Of a DNA stretch of 44,618 bases, positions 18,810-27,707 are shown in pieces. Source of the stretch: Flavobacteriaceae bacterium UBA3611 (GTDB lineage: Bacteria > Bacteroidota > Bacteroidia > Flavobacteriales > Flavobacteriaceae); NCBI GenBank assembly GCA_002375495.1, contig DFLU01000003.1, forward strand, positions 1-44,618, in the 5' to 3' direction. Position 1 is the stretch's first letter, and every line of letters begins with the position of its first letter. Under the pieces are notes generated by a model. It was not told the DNA's origin and did no database searches. It worked only from the letters and a program-made list of their open reading frames with translations. The position numbers and the translations under genes are program-made.

Positions 18810-20435
18810 CTATCCTAAAAACGGATACTTGTAATCGCTAGGAGAAACAAAGGTCTCTTTTACCATACGCGGTGAAACCCATCGGTACAGGTTCAATTTG
18901 CTTCCTGCTTTGTCATTTGTTCCACTGGCTCTTGCGCCACCAAATGGTTGTTGGCCAACAACCGCCCCAGTAGGCTTGTCATTGATATAGAAATTACCCG
19001 CCGCATCTTCAAGTGCATTTACAGCCACATCTAAGGCATAACGATCTTCACTAAAAACAGCACCCGTTAGTGCATAATCGCTAGTTTGATCTACCAACTG
19101 CAAGGTTTCTTCCCATTTAGCATCATCAAATACATAGATAGTAACCACGGGTCCAAACAATTCAGTACACATGGTGCTATACTTTGGATCTTCCGTTTTG
19201 ATAACTGTTGGATGAATAAAGTACCCTTTGCTTTTGTCATAAGTACCTCCCACCACAATCTCTGCATTTTGGTCTATCTGAGCTTGGTCTATATAACTCG
19301 CTAACTTATCGAACGACCCTTCATGGATAACTGCCGTTACAAAATTTTCTAAATTTTCAGGAGAACCAATCTTAAAACTGTTTACATCACCAATCACCAA
19401 ATCTTTTACTTCATCCCAGATGCTTTTCGAAATATAGCAACGGCTGGCGGCACTACATTTTTGCCCTTGAAATTCGAATGCACCACGAGAAATAGCAGTC
19501 GCCACATGCTTAGGGTTCGCCGACTTGTGCGCTACGATAAAATCTTTTCCTCCTGTTTCCCCAACAATTCGCGGGTAGGTTTTATACGAGTGAATGTTGT
19601 TTCCAATTTTTTGCCACAGATCTTTAAACACGTTGGTAGATCCCGTAAAATGCAATCCGCTAAAATCTGGACTCGCCAAAACTGTATCAGTTATCATCAC
19701 CGGGTCGCCCATCACCATATTAATAACACCATCTGGCACACCCGCCTCACGGAACACATCTAACACCACTTTTGCCGAATACACTTGGCTATCGCTAGGT
19801 TTCCACAACACAACATTTCCCATTAGCGCTGCACTTGCCGGTAAATTCCCAGCAATCGCCGTAAAGTTAAACGGTGTGATCGCATATACAAATCCTTCTA
19901 AAGGACGGTATTCTAAACGGTTCCAAGCACCTGACGTAGATTCTGGTTGTTCGCTATAGATTTCAGTCATAAACTGAACATTATATCGCAAGAAATCAAT
20001 CAACTCACAAGCCGCATCAATCTCTGCTTGGTGTACTGTTTTGCTTTGCGCCAACATGGTTGCGGCGTTAATTTTAGCACGGTATGGTCCTGCAATCAGT
20101 TCTGCTGCACGAAGAAAAATACCAGCTCTGTGTTCCCACGGCATTTTACTCCATTTCTTTCTGGCTTCTAATGAACCCGCAATAGCATCTTCTACATGGC
20201 TTTTTTCGGCTTTGTGGTAGGTTCCTAAAATATGCGCATGGTCATGGGGAGGTGACATGGTAGCCGTATCTCCGGTTTTTATATCCTTTCCATTGATGTA
20301 TAACGGTACTTCTACCGTTTCATCATACATTTTTTTATAGGTTTTTTGTACGCGTTCGCGTTCTGGAGTGCCTGGTGCATAACTTAAAATCGGCTCGTTA
20401 ACTGCTATAGGCACTTCGTAAAATCCTTTTCCCAT
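18810..20435 (-). CDS. pruA: L-glutamate gamma-semialdehyde dehydrogenase (P5C dehydrogenase)
   Basis: The enzyme oxidises glutamate semialdehyde (P5C) to glutamate with NAD+, the second step of proline breakdown. The 541-residue length fits the stand-alone P5CDH family. YAITPFNFTAIAGNLPASA (184-202) is the cofactor region, VGETGGKDF carries the catalytic Glu (E293), and FEFQGQKCSAASR carries the nucleophile C327. GAVVGQQPFGGARASGTNDK near the C-terminus is a signature of this subfamily. No proline dehydrogenase gene is adjacent. A promoter box lies 34 bases upstream and a terminator follows. Confidence 0.96.
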   Translation of the reverse strand: MGKGFYEVPIAVNEPILSYAPGTPERERVQKTYKKMYDETVEVPLYINGKDIKTGDTATMSPPHDHAHILGTYHKAEKSHVEDAIAGSLEARKKWSKMPWEHRAGIFLRAAELIAGPYRAKINAATMLAQSKTVHQAEIDAACELIDFLRYNVQFMTEIYSEQPESTSGAWNRLEYRPLEGFVYAITPFNFTAIAGNLPASAALMGNVVLWKPSDSQVYSAKVVLDVFREAGVPDGVINMVMGDPVMITDTVLASPDFSGLHFTGSTNVFKDLWQKIGNNIHSYKTYPRIVGETGGKDFIVAHKSANPKHVATAISRGAFEFQGQKCSAASRCYISKSIWDEVKDLVIGDVNSFKIGSPENLENFVTAVIHEGSFDKLASYIDQAQIDQNAEIVVGGTYDKSKGYFIHPTVIKTEDPKYSTMCTELFGPVVTIYVFDDAKWEETLQLVDQTSDYALTGAVFSEDRYALDVAVNALEDAAGNFYINDKPTGAVVGQQPFGGARASGTNDKAGSKLNLYRWVSPRMVKETFVSPSDYKYPFLG

Positions 20436-20468
20436 GGTACTATTTTTTTGGTGTTAAAATTTGAAGTG

Positions 20469-20476
20469 CAAAGGTA
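20469..20476 (-). promoter_or_regulatory. -7 promoter box of pruA
   Basis: On the minus strand TACCTTTG matches TAnnTTTG exactly, 33 bases before the pruA ATG. The nearest upstream TTG (20491-20493) is only 14 bases away, shorter than usual. Confidence 0.5.
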
Positions 20477-20490
20477 CTAAAAATAGCGCT

Positions 20491-20555
20491 CAATAGGCAG
20501 TGGCAGCAGGCAGTTTTTGCCCAATACGGCAAACTGCTACCACCTACTGAATACT
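20491..20555. repeat. Imperfect inverted repeat upstream of pruA
   Basis: The core GCAGTTTTTGCC pairs with GGCAAACTGC (20510-20521 with 20528-20537) apart from a two-base bulge. The flanks (ggcagtggcagcaggcag on the left; actgctaccacctactg on the right) are also roughly complementary and have a GGCAGYA-like seven-base rhythm. It may be a palindromic intergenic repeat. Confidence 0.5.
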
Positions 20556-20630
20556 CAAGCTGGTTTCCTTTAATTTTTATATTTTTACTATAAGTCGAAA
20601 GCTTCAATAATTTATTACGACTACCTACTT

Positions 20631-21335
20631 ATGTGTACCGTTACCTTTATCCCGCAGCACAACAATAATTTTATCTTGACTTCCAACCGAGATGAAGCTC
20701 CAGACAGGGCCACACGCCCGCCTGCAACTTACACCATGGGCAACACTCAATTACTTTTTCCAAAAGACGAGGTGGCTGGAGGTACTTGGATTGCCATTTC
20801 TGAAAAAAAACGGTTAATCTGTTTATTGAACGGCGGATTTACACCACACGAACGGGCCGATTCCTACCGTATGAGCCGCGGAATTATTGTAACCGATTTT
20901 TTGACCCATCCAGATATCGATGAGGCAATCGCAACCTACGATTTTCACGGTATCGAACCGTTTACCATGATTATTGTTAGATACGAAGGAAATACACAAC
21001 TCTTAGAATTGGTTTGGGATGGTACCGAAAGACATCTTACGGAAAAGCCGCTGCAACCGCACATTTGGTCTTCTTCTTTGTTGTATTCGCAAAAAACAAA
21101 AGGAGATCGAGAACAATGGTTTTCAGAATTTCTTTTCGAAAACATCCGGCCAAAGGCAGATGAAATACTCAACTTTCATCAAACAGCTGGTACGGGAGAC
21201 AAAGCTACAGACCTTATTATGGATCGCGGATTTGTAAAAACGACAAGTGTAACCCAAGTGCAGAAATCTGACGAAAGGCTTAAAATGGATTACAGAGCGC
21301 TTCCTGCTAACACCAAAACATCGGTCACACTGTGA
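20631..21335 (+). CDS. NRDE family (TANGO2-like) protein
   Basis: The 234-residue protein belongs to the NRDE/TANGO2 family. It begins MCTVTFIP, where the Cys at position 2 could become the N-terminal residue as in Ntn hydrolases, and the name motif NRDE is at 18-21. GGTWIAIS (about 50-57) and LLNGGFTPH (about 66-74) are further family features. The biochemical role of bacterial members is not established. The gene overlaps the next one by four bases (GTGA), so the two are very likely co-translated. Confidence 0.85.
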   Translation: MCTVTFIPQHNNNFILTSNRDEAPDRATRPPATYTMGNTQLLFPKDEVAGGTWIAISEKKRLICLLNGGFTPHERADSYRMSRGIIVTDFLTHPDIDEAIATYDFHGIEPFTMIIVRYEGNTQLLELVWDGTERHLTEKPLQPHIWSSSLLYSQKTKGDREQWFSEFLFENIRPKADEILNFHQTAGTGDKATDLIMDRGFVKTTSVTQVQKSDERLKMDYRALPANTKTSVTL

Positions 21336-22348
21336 GCTATACAGGAAAAATAATAATCCTCGCCTTTCCTGATACTTTTGTCACCATGAGTACCGAATGG
21401 ATTTGTAAAGTATTACCATGGGTTGGACTGGGAACCAATGAATACATAAAAGCCGGCCATGCAGCTTTAGTTCTAATTGAAAACAGTACGGGAAATGCAC
21501 ATTACTTCGATTTTGGAAGGTATGTCACACCTGTTGGCCATGGTAGAGTGCGCGGTGCCAATACCGATGTAGAAATAAGGCTACCCATAAAAGCACGATT
21601 CAAAGAAAATGGAACATTGGGTAATTTGGACGAATTTTTAACCTGGCTATATGCGAATCCGAAAAAAACACACGGTAGCGGCCGTCTTTTAGCATCAGTT
21701 TGTGATGCCATCGATTTTGAAAAGGCTTCCAATTTTATCTATGAGCTTCAGGAGAGAGGAAGCATTCCATATGGTGCATTTTGCAAAGAGGGCAGCAATT
21801 GTGCCCGCTTTGTTACCGACACCCTAATTTCTGCCACAGACGAAAAACGAATTATAAAGGCGCTAAAATTCAACAAGAAGTTTACACCAAGTACCGTTGG
21901 AAATGTAGAAAAAGGAACGCTAAAAAATGAAATTTTTGAAGTTTCCGAAGGAAAGATACACACATTTACAAGCAGCGCATTTAAAGAAAACCTCACCAAT
22001 TATTTCGACAAGAAAAATGCCGCATCGAACATTGTACAAATAATAAAAAAAGCACTGCCTAACCACCTACAGAAGCTATCAGGAACCGGTGGTAGTGCAT
22101 ATTTTGAAATTACTGAAACCCCACTGCCCGAACACCACGTGAATATTAGGCGCTATAATGATCTTGGGGAATTAGATTTTGACGGTGTGTATGTTTCCGA
22201 AGCGTTCGACCCAACACAACCGTATGAGTTTACGTACGATAGCCATTGTGCCTTTTGCCATGTGATTCAGAACAATAAAAAGTTGAAATTACTGTGCGTA
22301 GGACCGCTTGCAGAATTTAATTTAACGCAAAAGCAGCGTTCAGCTTAA
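21332..22348 (+). CDS. DUF6695-type protein with papain-like (PPPDE/LRAT-like) Cys-His arrangement
   Basis: The GTG start at 21332 overlaps the TGA of the NRDE gene. The 338-residue protein resembles what I recall as DUF6695. There is no signal peptide or membrane segment. Residues 41-63 (AGHAALVLIENSTGNAHYFD, then FGRY) and 155-166 (SNCARFVTDTLI) give a His followed by an N-C-x-x-F motif. That is the order found in circularly permuted papain folds such as PPPDE and LRAT. H43 and C157 are therefore candidate catalytic residues; this is inference from motif order only. The C-terminal third (from about 245) has no feature I recognise. Its end overlaps the convergent apaG by 32 bases. Confidence 0.75.
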   Translation: MSYTGKIIILAFPDTFVTMSTEWICKVLPWVGLGTNEYIKAGHAALVLIENSTGNAHYFDFGRYVTPVGHGRVRGANTDVEIRLPIKARFKENGTLGNLDEFLTWLYANPKKTHGSGRLLASVCDAIDFEKASNFIYELQERGSIPYGAFCKEGSNCARFVTDTLISATDEKRIIKALKFNKKFTPSTVGNVEKGTLKNEIFEVSEGKIHTFTSSAFKENLTNYFDKKNAASNIVQIIKKALPNHLQKLSGTGGSAYFEITETPLPEHHVNIRRYNDLGELDFDGVYVSEAFDPTQPYEFTYDSHCAFCHVIQNNKKLKLLCVGPLAEFNLTQKQRSA

Positions 22349-22703
22349 ACGTAGGAATCACAACATCGAAGTATTCGCCCGTATCAAAATTCATCATGGT
22401 ATAGGTACCCTGCATGGCCCCAACAGGACTTTGCAATAAACAACCACTACTATAGGTATGGGCTTCTCCAGATTGCAAAATAGGCTGCACACCTATCACG
22501 CCGTCTCCTTCTACATGCTCGGTTTGGTTTAGCGCATCTTTAATCTCCCATTTCCGTGAAACCAATTGCACAATAAACTTGCTCTGGTTCTCTATGGTGA
22601 TGGTGTAGGAAAAGGCATAGCCATGTTTTGGGCTCATGTCCATAACACCTTCAAATCGGGTGACTACTGAAATTTTAATTCCTTTTGTAATTTGTTGTAC
22701 CAT
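22317..22703 (-). CDS. apaG: ApaG family protein
   Basis: ApaG is a small beta-sandwich (DUF525) domain protein. It has been linked by genetics to Co2+/Mg2+ tolerance, and its direct role is unclear. The 128 residues show the family core: FSYTITIENQS (about 31-41), VQLVSRKWEI (about 45-54), VEGDGVIGVQPILQSGEAHTY with the GxGVxGxxPxLxxGE pattern (about 65-84), and GAMQGTYTMM (about 95-104). It lies five bases downstream of the DUF3667 gene on the same strand, and its 3' end runs into the convergent DUF6695 gene. Confidence 0.95.
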   Translation of the reverse strand: MVQQITKGIKISVVTRFEGVMDMSPKHGYAFSYTITIENQSKFIVQLVSRKWEIKDALNQTEHVEGDGVIGVQPILQSGEAHTYSSGCLLQSPVGAMQGTYTMMNFDTGEYFDVVIPTFKLNAAFALN

Positions 22704-22708
22704 AACTT

Positions 22709-23920
22709 TTAATACGTGGCGGCGGTAATTATAAAAAATATCGCAGCGGTAATGGATGCTCCTATCCAGAAAACGATATTTAAAAATACAAATTTTACTA
22801 TTGTTATCAGGCGATTATCTTTATAAAAATTGCGTAAGGCCTTGTAAAAATAAAATGGCCCGATGAGCCCGAAGAGTATTGCCTGAAACACGTCATTACC
22901 TAATAGTAAGTCGGGCAGTAAGGTAATTAACAGCCCCATAAACACAAAACTGAACACGTGGAAAATAAAAACCATGTGCTCCATATAACTGAATCGTTTC
23001 TTCGAATAAATCAACCAAAAAAACAGCGCATACAAGGGTGTAAAGAAGAAGATAAAAAAGGGCGTTTTTTGAAGCATGTATGAGAAATAAGCCCTCGGAT
23101 CTTCCTGAATACTATCAAAAGATTGGGTTCGCTGGTACAACCAACGGTTTGTACGTGTATTTTCGTGACGCAAGCTATCTAGCGCCTCTGCCGAGTTTTT
23201 TATGTCACTACGTTCGTAGAAATCGGCATACAAGGTATATCGCGTAAACCATTGTTCTCCAAGCGACAGCGTGTCTAGGTCAGTTTCAGAAATATAATCT
23301 ACCGGTTTGTCTTTGGTTTTCTTTTTCTTTTTTGCTGGCACTTCGGAAGTCAGGCTATCTCCGGTTGCACCCATTGCTGTTATTTCGGCTTCCTCTTGGG
23401 GATCGATTGCAAGCGTATCGGTGACAGGAACTATTGAAACATCCGAATCATCATCATAATCGCTCCATCGAAACGGGGAATCACCTGATGTTGTCTCAGC
23501 AGCATCGCTTTCGTTATTTATCTTCACCAACGATTGTCCATCAGGATAGAGCTGCATAATTAAACCATTCAGCAGAAAATAAATAATGGAAACACTTAGA
23601 AAGAATCGAAATGGATTGGCATACCGCAATCGCTGGCCCTTTGCATAATTACGTGTAGCCACACCTGGCCTAAACAAAAGATCTTTAATGGTATGCCGCA
23701 GCCGTGAGTCGTAGCTCACGATACTATTCAGAAACTCACCGAAAAAATCTTTCAAACTAAGTTGTTTGGTACTGTTTAACTGTGAACAATACGGGCAGTA
23801 CACATCACTTAAATCGAGTGGTTGGCCACAATTAAGGCATTCGTTGCTACGGTACTTAAAGTGCCTGCGGTTTTTTTCGCTTACTTCCTTGTTGGAAGTG
23901 ACCAACTTTTTATCGTCCAT
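22709..23920 (-). CDS. DUF3667 domain membrane protein
   Basis: The 403-residue protein begins with a zinc-ribbon whose ligands are C28, C31, C42 and C45. A DUF3667 core follows, containing LNSIVSYDSRLRHTIKDLLF and RPGVATRNYAKGQRLRYANP (about 63-104). A first membrane helix lies at about 107-122. A long hydrophilic, Asp/Glu and Lys-rich insert follows (about 125-280), then four hydrophobic helices (about 293-400). The family is common in Bacteroidota and its function is unknown. It lies between trkH (48 bases) and apaG (five bases) on one strand and may be co-transcribed with both. Confidence 0.85.
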   Translation of the reverse strand: MDDKKLVTSNKEVSEKNRRHFKYRSNECLNCGQPLDLSDVYCPYCSQLNSTKQLSLKDFFGEFLNSIVSYDSRLRHTIKDLLFRPGVATRNYAKGQRLRYANPFRFFLSVSIIYFLLNGLIMQLYPDGQSLVKINNESDAAETTSGDSPFRWSDYDDDSDVSIVPVTDTLAIDPQEEAEITAMGATGDSLTSEVPAKKKKKTKDKPVDYISETDLDTLSLGEQWFTRYTLYADFYERSDIKNSAEALDSLRHENTRTNRWLYQRTQSFDSIQEDPRAYFSYMLQKTPFFIFFFTPLYALFFWLIYSKKRFSYMEHMVFIFHVFSFVFMGLLITLLPDLLLGNDVFQAILFGLIGPFYFYKALRNFYKDNRLITIVKFVFLNIVFWIGASITAAIFFIITAATY

Positions 23921-23968
23921 ACTCCAAATGTACAGAAACTTTTAAATCGATGGTATGTGGTATGTAAT

Positions 23969-25474
23969 TTATCTATTTCTCCAAAAGAAAGGAGTAAGCA
24001 AGATTAGCACTGTAAATAGTTCCAGCCTCCCTATGAGCATTAAGAAAGATGCCCACCATTTTGCAGCTGTTGGGAGTGCACCATAATTATTTACAGGCCC
24101 CAAATCTCCTAACGCAGGGCCTACATTTCCGAGCGTAGAGGCTGCCCCGCCCAGGGCAGTTTTATAATCTAACCCCAACCATGAAAAAACGAGTACGCCC
24201 ATGATAAATGAAAGCATATAAAGAATAAAGAACCCGAGAATATTGTACACAATAGGCTGTTGTACAGAACGATTGTTGTAGCGTACGGGTAAAATAGCAT
24301 TTGGGTGCAGCGTGCGTTTAAATTCTAGAATACCATTTTTGATCATAATGAGATGCCGCACAATTTTAATTCCCCCAGCAGTAGATCCTGCCGAACCGCC
24401 CAAAAACATCAATCCGAAAAAGAAAATCGTCAAAAAGGGAGTCCATAGCGTGTAATCTGCAGATACAAATCCGGTGGTCGTAACAATGGCTAGCACCTGA
24501 AAAAGCCCATGTCGCACAGCACTTTCTAGCGGTCCCAATACCATAGGGTGTGCGATGGTAGATGCTGACACATCGGCTTGGAAATAAATAATCAGTGTTG
24601 CGATAATGGTAAATAGTGCAATAAATGCGAGGTACCATTTAAACTCGTCGTCCTGAAATATCCTTTTAAAACGCCTTTTGAAAGCAAAATAACTCAGGAC
24701 AAAGTTAGTTCCCGCTAAAAACATGAATATGATAATAATGTATTGTATTAACGGCGTGTCGTTCCAATAGGCCACACTGGCATTCTTTGTAGAGAATCCG
24801 CCTGTACTCAAAGTACTCAACGAATGGTTTACCGCATCAAAAAGCCCCATCCCAGCAACCTTCAACAAAATAGTCTCAGCAACCGTATAGCCAACGTAAA
24901 TTAACCACAAACGCTTGGCCGTGTCGGTAATTCTTGGGTGAAGTTTATCGCCTCCTGGACCAGGTGCTTCGGCAGTAAATAATTGCATCCCGCCAATACC
25001 CAAAAGCGGTAAAATGGCAATTGCAAGTACAATAATACCCATACCGCCAATCCAATGAGTGATACTTCGCCAGAACAAGATACCTTTTGGTAAACTTTCA
25101 ATATCACTCAAGATGGATGCTCCTGTAGTGGTATACCCACTCATGGTTTCAAAAAAGGCATTGGCAAAACCAGGAATGGCTCCTGTAAAAAGGTAGGGCA
25201 ATGTACCAGCCAGTGCCATGGTAATCCAACCAAAGGTTACGATAATATACCCTTCTCTTTTCTGAATTTCTTTTCGGTGATTACGGGTAGTGAGCATGGC
25301 AACACCACCCAAACCTAAGGTAGTGAGCCCAGCATAGGCAATATTAACAGCCACACCGTCTGCGTAATACAAGCTTACCAAGGCAGCCAATAACATAAAT
25401 GCGCCATTCACAATGAGCAGCAACCCTAAGAGGTGTAGAATGATCCTGTAATTTAAGGAAGCAATAGGGCGCAT
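23969..25474 (-). CDS. trkH: Trk-type K+ transporter membrane subunit
   Basis: TrkH is the K+-conducting membrane subunit that works with TrkA. The 501-residue protein has the four-fold membrane-pore-membrane arrangement. Selectivity-loop sequences with conserved Gly are visible as GYTTTGAS (near 112), STLSTGGFSTKN (near 222), TTTGFVSADY (near 338) and ASTLGNVGPALGDLG (near 446). GGSAGSTAGGIKIVRHL (about 360-376) is a strong family signature. Its ATG shares one base with the trkA stop, so the two are translationally coupled. Confidence 0.96.
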   Translation of the reverse strand: MRPIASLNYRIILHLLGLLLIVNGAFMLLAALVSLYYADGVAVNIAYAGLTTLGLGGVAMLTTRNHRKEIQKREGYIIVTFGWITMALAGTLPYLFTGAIPGFANAFFETMSGYTTTGASILSDIESLPKGILFWRSITHWIGGMGIIVLAIAILPLLGIGGMQLFTAEAPGPGGDKLHPRITDTAKRLWLIYVGYTVAETILLKVAGMGLFDAVNHSLSTLSTGGFSTKNASVAYWNDTPLIQYIIIIFMFLAGTNFVLSYFAFKRRFKRIFQDDEFKWYLAFIALFTIIATLIIYFQADVSASTIAHPMVLGPLESAVRHGLFQVLAIVTTTGFVSADYTLWTPFLTIFFFGLMFLGGSAGSTAGGIKIVRHLIMIKNGILEFKRTLHPNAILPVRYNNRSVQQPIVYNILGFFILYMLSFIMGVLVFSWLGLDYKTALGGAASTLGNVGPALGDLGPVNNYGALPTAAKWWASFLMLIGRLELFTVLILLTPFFWRNR

Positions 25475-26823
25475 TACACAAAGAATTTTTCAACCTTTGA
25501 AATCGATTGCGGCAAGCAACAGATTACAACACGGTCTCCACTAAAAATTTTGAAATCTCCCAAGGCAATCAGGCCTTCACCATTTCTAATAACACCCCCA
25601 ATAATCGCAGAACGTGGCAAATCGATATCTTTAATCAACTTTCCAGAGACATTAGAGTTAGGCGTTACTACAAACTCGAGTAGCTCGGCGTTCATATTGT
25701 TCAACTTGGTCATGGCCACTACTTCCCCTTTTCTCACATACCTAAAAATAGTATTTGCCGCTAATAGTTTTTTATTAATTAGGGTGTCAATTCCAATCGA
25801 TTGCGAAAGCTGGAAGTAATCCATGTTCTCTACCAAGGCAATAGCCTTTTTAACACCTTTGCTTTTGGCAACCAGACATGACATGATATTGGTTTCACTA
25901 TTTCCTGTTACCGAAATAAATGCATCCATATCTGCTATCGACTCTTCCATGAGCAACTCTACGTTTCTGCCATCGCCATTTATTACCAAACAACTTGGAA
26001 TATCGTCTGCAATCTCGAATGCTTTTGCTTTGTTATTTTCAATCAGTTTCACGCGAAAACTATTCTTGCACAGGTCGTTGGCTGTTTTGTAGCCAATCTT
26101 ACTTCCTCCGAGAATCATCACGTTCTTGATCTCCATCTTTACCTTTCCGGTAAGTTTAAAAATCTCGTCCACTCCTTTTTTCGTGGTGGTAAAGTACACT
26201 TGGTCGCCTTCCTTAAACTGAGTATCTCCACGAGGTATCAAGGTGTATTGGGTTCCGAAGCGCTGTATGGCCAAGGGCACATAATTTAAATCTGGGTAAA
26301 GGTCGCCTACTTCTTTCACCGTTTTATCTACAAAGGCAGCTGTTCGAGACAGCACCAAACCAATCATGATTAGTGCTCCGTTCTCAAACTCGTAAGTATC
26401 GTTAAAACCACTTTGGTTGAGTAGCAATCCAATTTCGTTAGCCGCTAGTGATTCTGGTGAAATCAGTTCATCGATCCCAAACTTTTTAAATCCTACTTCA
26501 TCTTTATTTTCTAAAAATTCAGTGTTTGAAATCCGTGCAATGGTACGTTTAGCACCTAATTGCTTCGCTAGAACACAGACTGTAATATTTGTAGTTTCAC
26601 TACTGGTTACCGCAATGACCAAGTCTGTCTGGTCTATTTTCGCATCTTTTAAGGTTGAAATAGAAGTAGCATCACCCTTTATCACGCGAATATCTAAATG
26701 GGTATCTGCATAGATAAGGGTTTCTCTTTTATTATCGATTAACGTGATGTCTTGCGACTCGTATGATAACAGCTTGGCGAGGTGAAAGCCAACTTCGCCG
26801 GCACCGGCAATAATAATTTTCAT
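25474..26823 (-). CDS. trkA: Trk system K+ transporter regulatory subunit TrkA
   Basis: TrkA is the cytosolic nucleotide-binding gate of TrkH. The protein has two RCK units: each has an N-terminal Rossmann part (IIIAGAGEVGFHLAKLL at the start; VMILGGSKIGYKTANDL near 231) and a C-terminal part. GDATSISTLKDAKI (about 60-73) and NGDGRNVELLMEESI (about 277-291) are typical. The start is set at the ATG at 26823, giving MKIIIAGAGEVG and 449 residues; an upstream in-frame ATG would add nine residues with no family match. It has a promoter box 25 bases upstream. Confidence 0.95.
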   Translation of the reverse strand: MKIIIAGAGEVGFHLAKLLSYESQDITLIDNKRETLIYADTHLDIRVIKGDATSISTLKDAKIDQTDLVIAVTSSETTNITVCVLAKQLGAKRTIARISNTEFLENKDEVGFKKFGIDELISPESLAANEIGLLLNQSGFNDTYEFENGALIMIGLVLSRTAAFVDKTVKEVGDLYPDLNYVPLAIQRFGTQYTLIPRGDTQFKEGDQVYFTTTKKGVDEIFKLTGKVKMEIKNVMILGGSKIGYKTANDLCKNSFRVKLIENNKAKAFEIADDIPSCLVINGDGRNVELLMEESIADMDAFISVTGNSETNIMSCLVAKSKGVKKAIALVENMDYFQLSQSIGIDTLINKKLLAANTIFRYVRKGEVVAMTKLNNMNAELLEFVVTPNSNVSGKLIKDIDLPRSAIIGGVIRNGEGLIALGDFKIFSGDRVVICCLPQSISKVEKFFV

Positions 26824-26847
26824 GTAGTGTAAATGAAATAGGTAGTG

Positions 26848-26855
26848 CAAAGGTA
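26848..26855 (-). promoter_or_regulatory. -7 promoter box of the trkA-trkH operon
   Basis: On the minus strand TACCTTTG matches TAnnTTTG, 24 bases before the chosen trkA ATG. Its position supports the shorter start. Confidence 0.5.
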
Positions 26856-26952
26856 CGATAGAAATCTAAATTAATATGAAATTGATGGGTTCTGTTGAAA
26901 ATATACCCTGCAAACCAGCTTGTTTTGTTTTAACTTTTCAACAAAAAGTACG

Positions 26953-26960
26953 TAGCTTTG
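26953..26960 (+). promoter_or_regulatory. -7 promoter box of ubiE-porT
   Basis: TAGCTTTG matches TAnnTTTG, 15 bases before the ubiE ATG. The TTG closing this box looks like an in-frame start but cannot be one if the box is used. Confidence 0.6.
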
Positions 26961-26975
26961 CGCCTGCAAAAAGCT

Positions 26976-27707
26976 ATGGACAAGAAAGTAACACCTTACA
27001 AAGACGCCAGCGGCTCCAAAAAGGAACAGGTTGAACAGATGTTCGATACAATTTCTGGGAACTACGATGGCTTAAACCGCGTTATCTCATTGGGTATTGA
27101 CCAAAAATGGAGACGTAAAGTGGTAAACTTAGTTGCAGCCAGCAAACCCAAAAGCATTTTAGACATCGCAACGGGAACGGGAGATCTCGCACTACAATTT
27201 GCTGCCAAAACAACTGCTACAGAAATTGTAGGATTAGATTTATCTGAAGGAATGCTGTCTGTAGCCCGCAGAAAGGTAGAAGGAAGTTCCATGGCGGCTA
27301 GAGTTCAATTTGTGAAAGGCGATAGTGAGGCGCTTCCCTTTTCAGACAATCGCTTCGATGCGATTACCGTTTCATTTGGAGTTAGAAATTTTGAGACCCT
27401 AGAAAAAGGTCTCACCGAAATCTACAGGGTACTAGCCCCAAAAGGAACCTTTGTAATCTTAGAAACATCGGTTCCTACACGATTTCCATGGAAACAGGGC
27501 TACCACCTGTACTCAAAGGGCATACTACCCGTAATCGGGCGACTGTTCTCTAAAGACAAAGTTGCCTACAAGTATTTGAGTGAAAGTGCTGCCGTTTTTC
27601 CACATGGCGAACAACTCAACAATATTTTACGAAAAATTGGGTTTATAGAGGTGGAAAATAAACCGCAAACTTTTGGTGTTGCCACCATATATACGGCAAG
27701 CAAATAA
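26976..27707 (+). CDS. ubiE: Demethylmenaquinone C-methyltransferase
   Basis: UbiE/MenG methylates demethylmenaquinone with SAM, the last step of menaquinone synthesis, and so supplies the quinone used by Nqr. From the ATG at 26976 the protein has 243 residues. Motif MFDTISGNYDGLNRVISLGI (22-41) and SAM motif ILDIATGTGDLA (61-72) are both typical, as is FGVRNFETLEKGLTEIYRVL (about 130-149). A TTG at 26958 is in frame but lies inside the promoter box, so it was not used. The stop overlaps the ATG of the PorT-like gene by one base. Confidence 0.96.
   Translation: MDKKVTPYKDASGSKKEQVEQMFDTISGNYDGLNRVISLGIDQKWRRKVVNLVAASKPKSILDIATGTGDLALQFAAKTTATEIVGLDLSEGMLSVARRKVEGSSMAARVQFVKGDSEALPFSDNRFDAITVSFGVRNFETLEKGLTEIYRVLAPKGTFVILETSVPTRFPWKQGYHLYSKGILPVIGRLFSKDKVAYKYLSESAAVFPHGEQLNNILRKIGFIEVENKPQTFGVATIYTASK

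Noticed and set aside
19594..19959. Open frame of 121 codons on the plus strand
   Set aside because: It is antisense to pruA in a region coding the conserved NAD-binding core.
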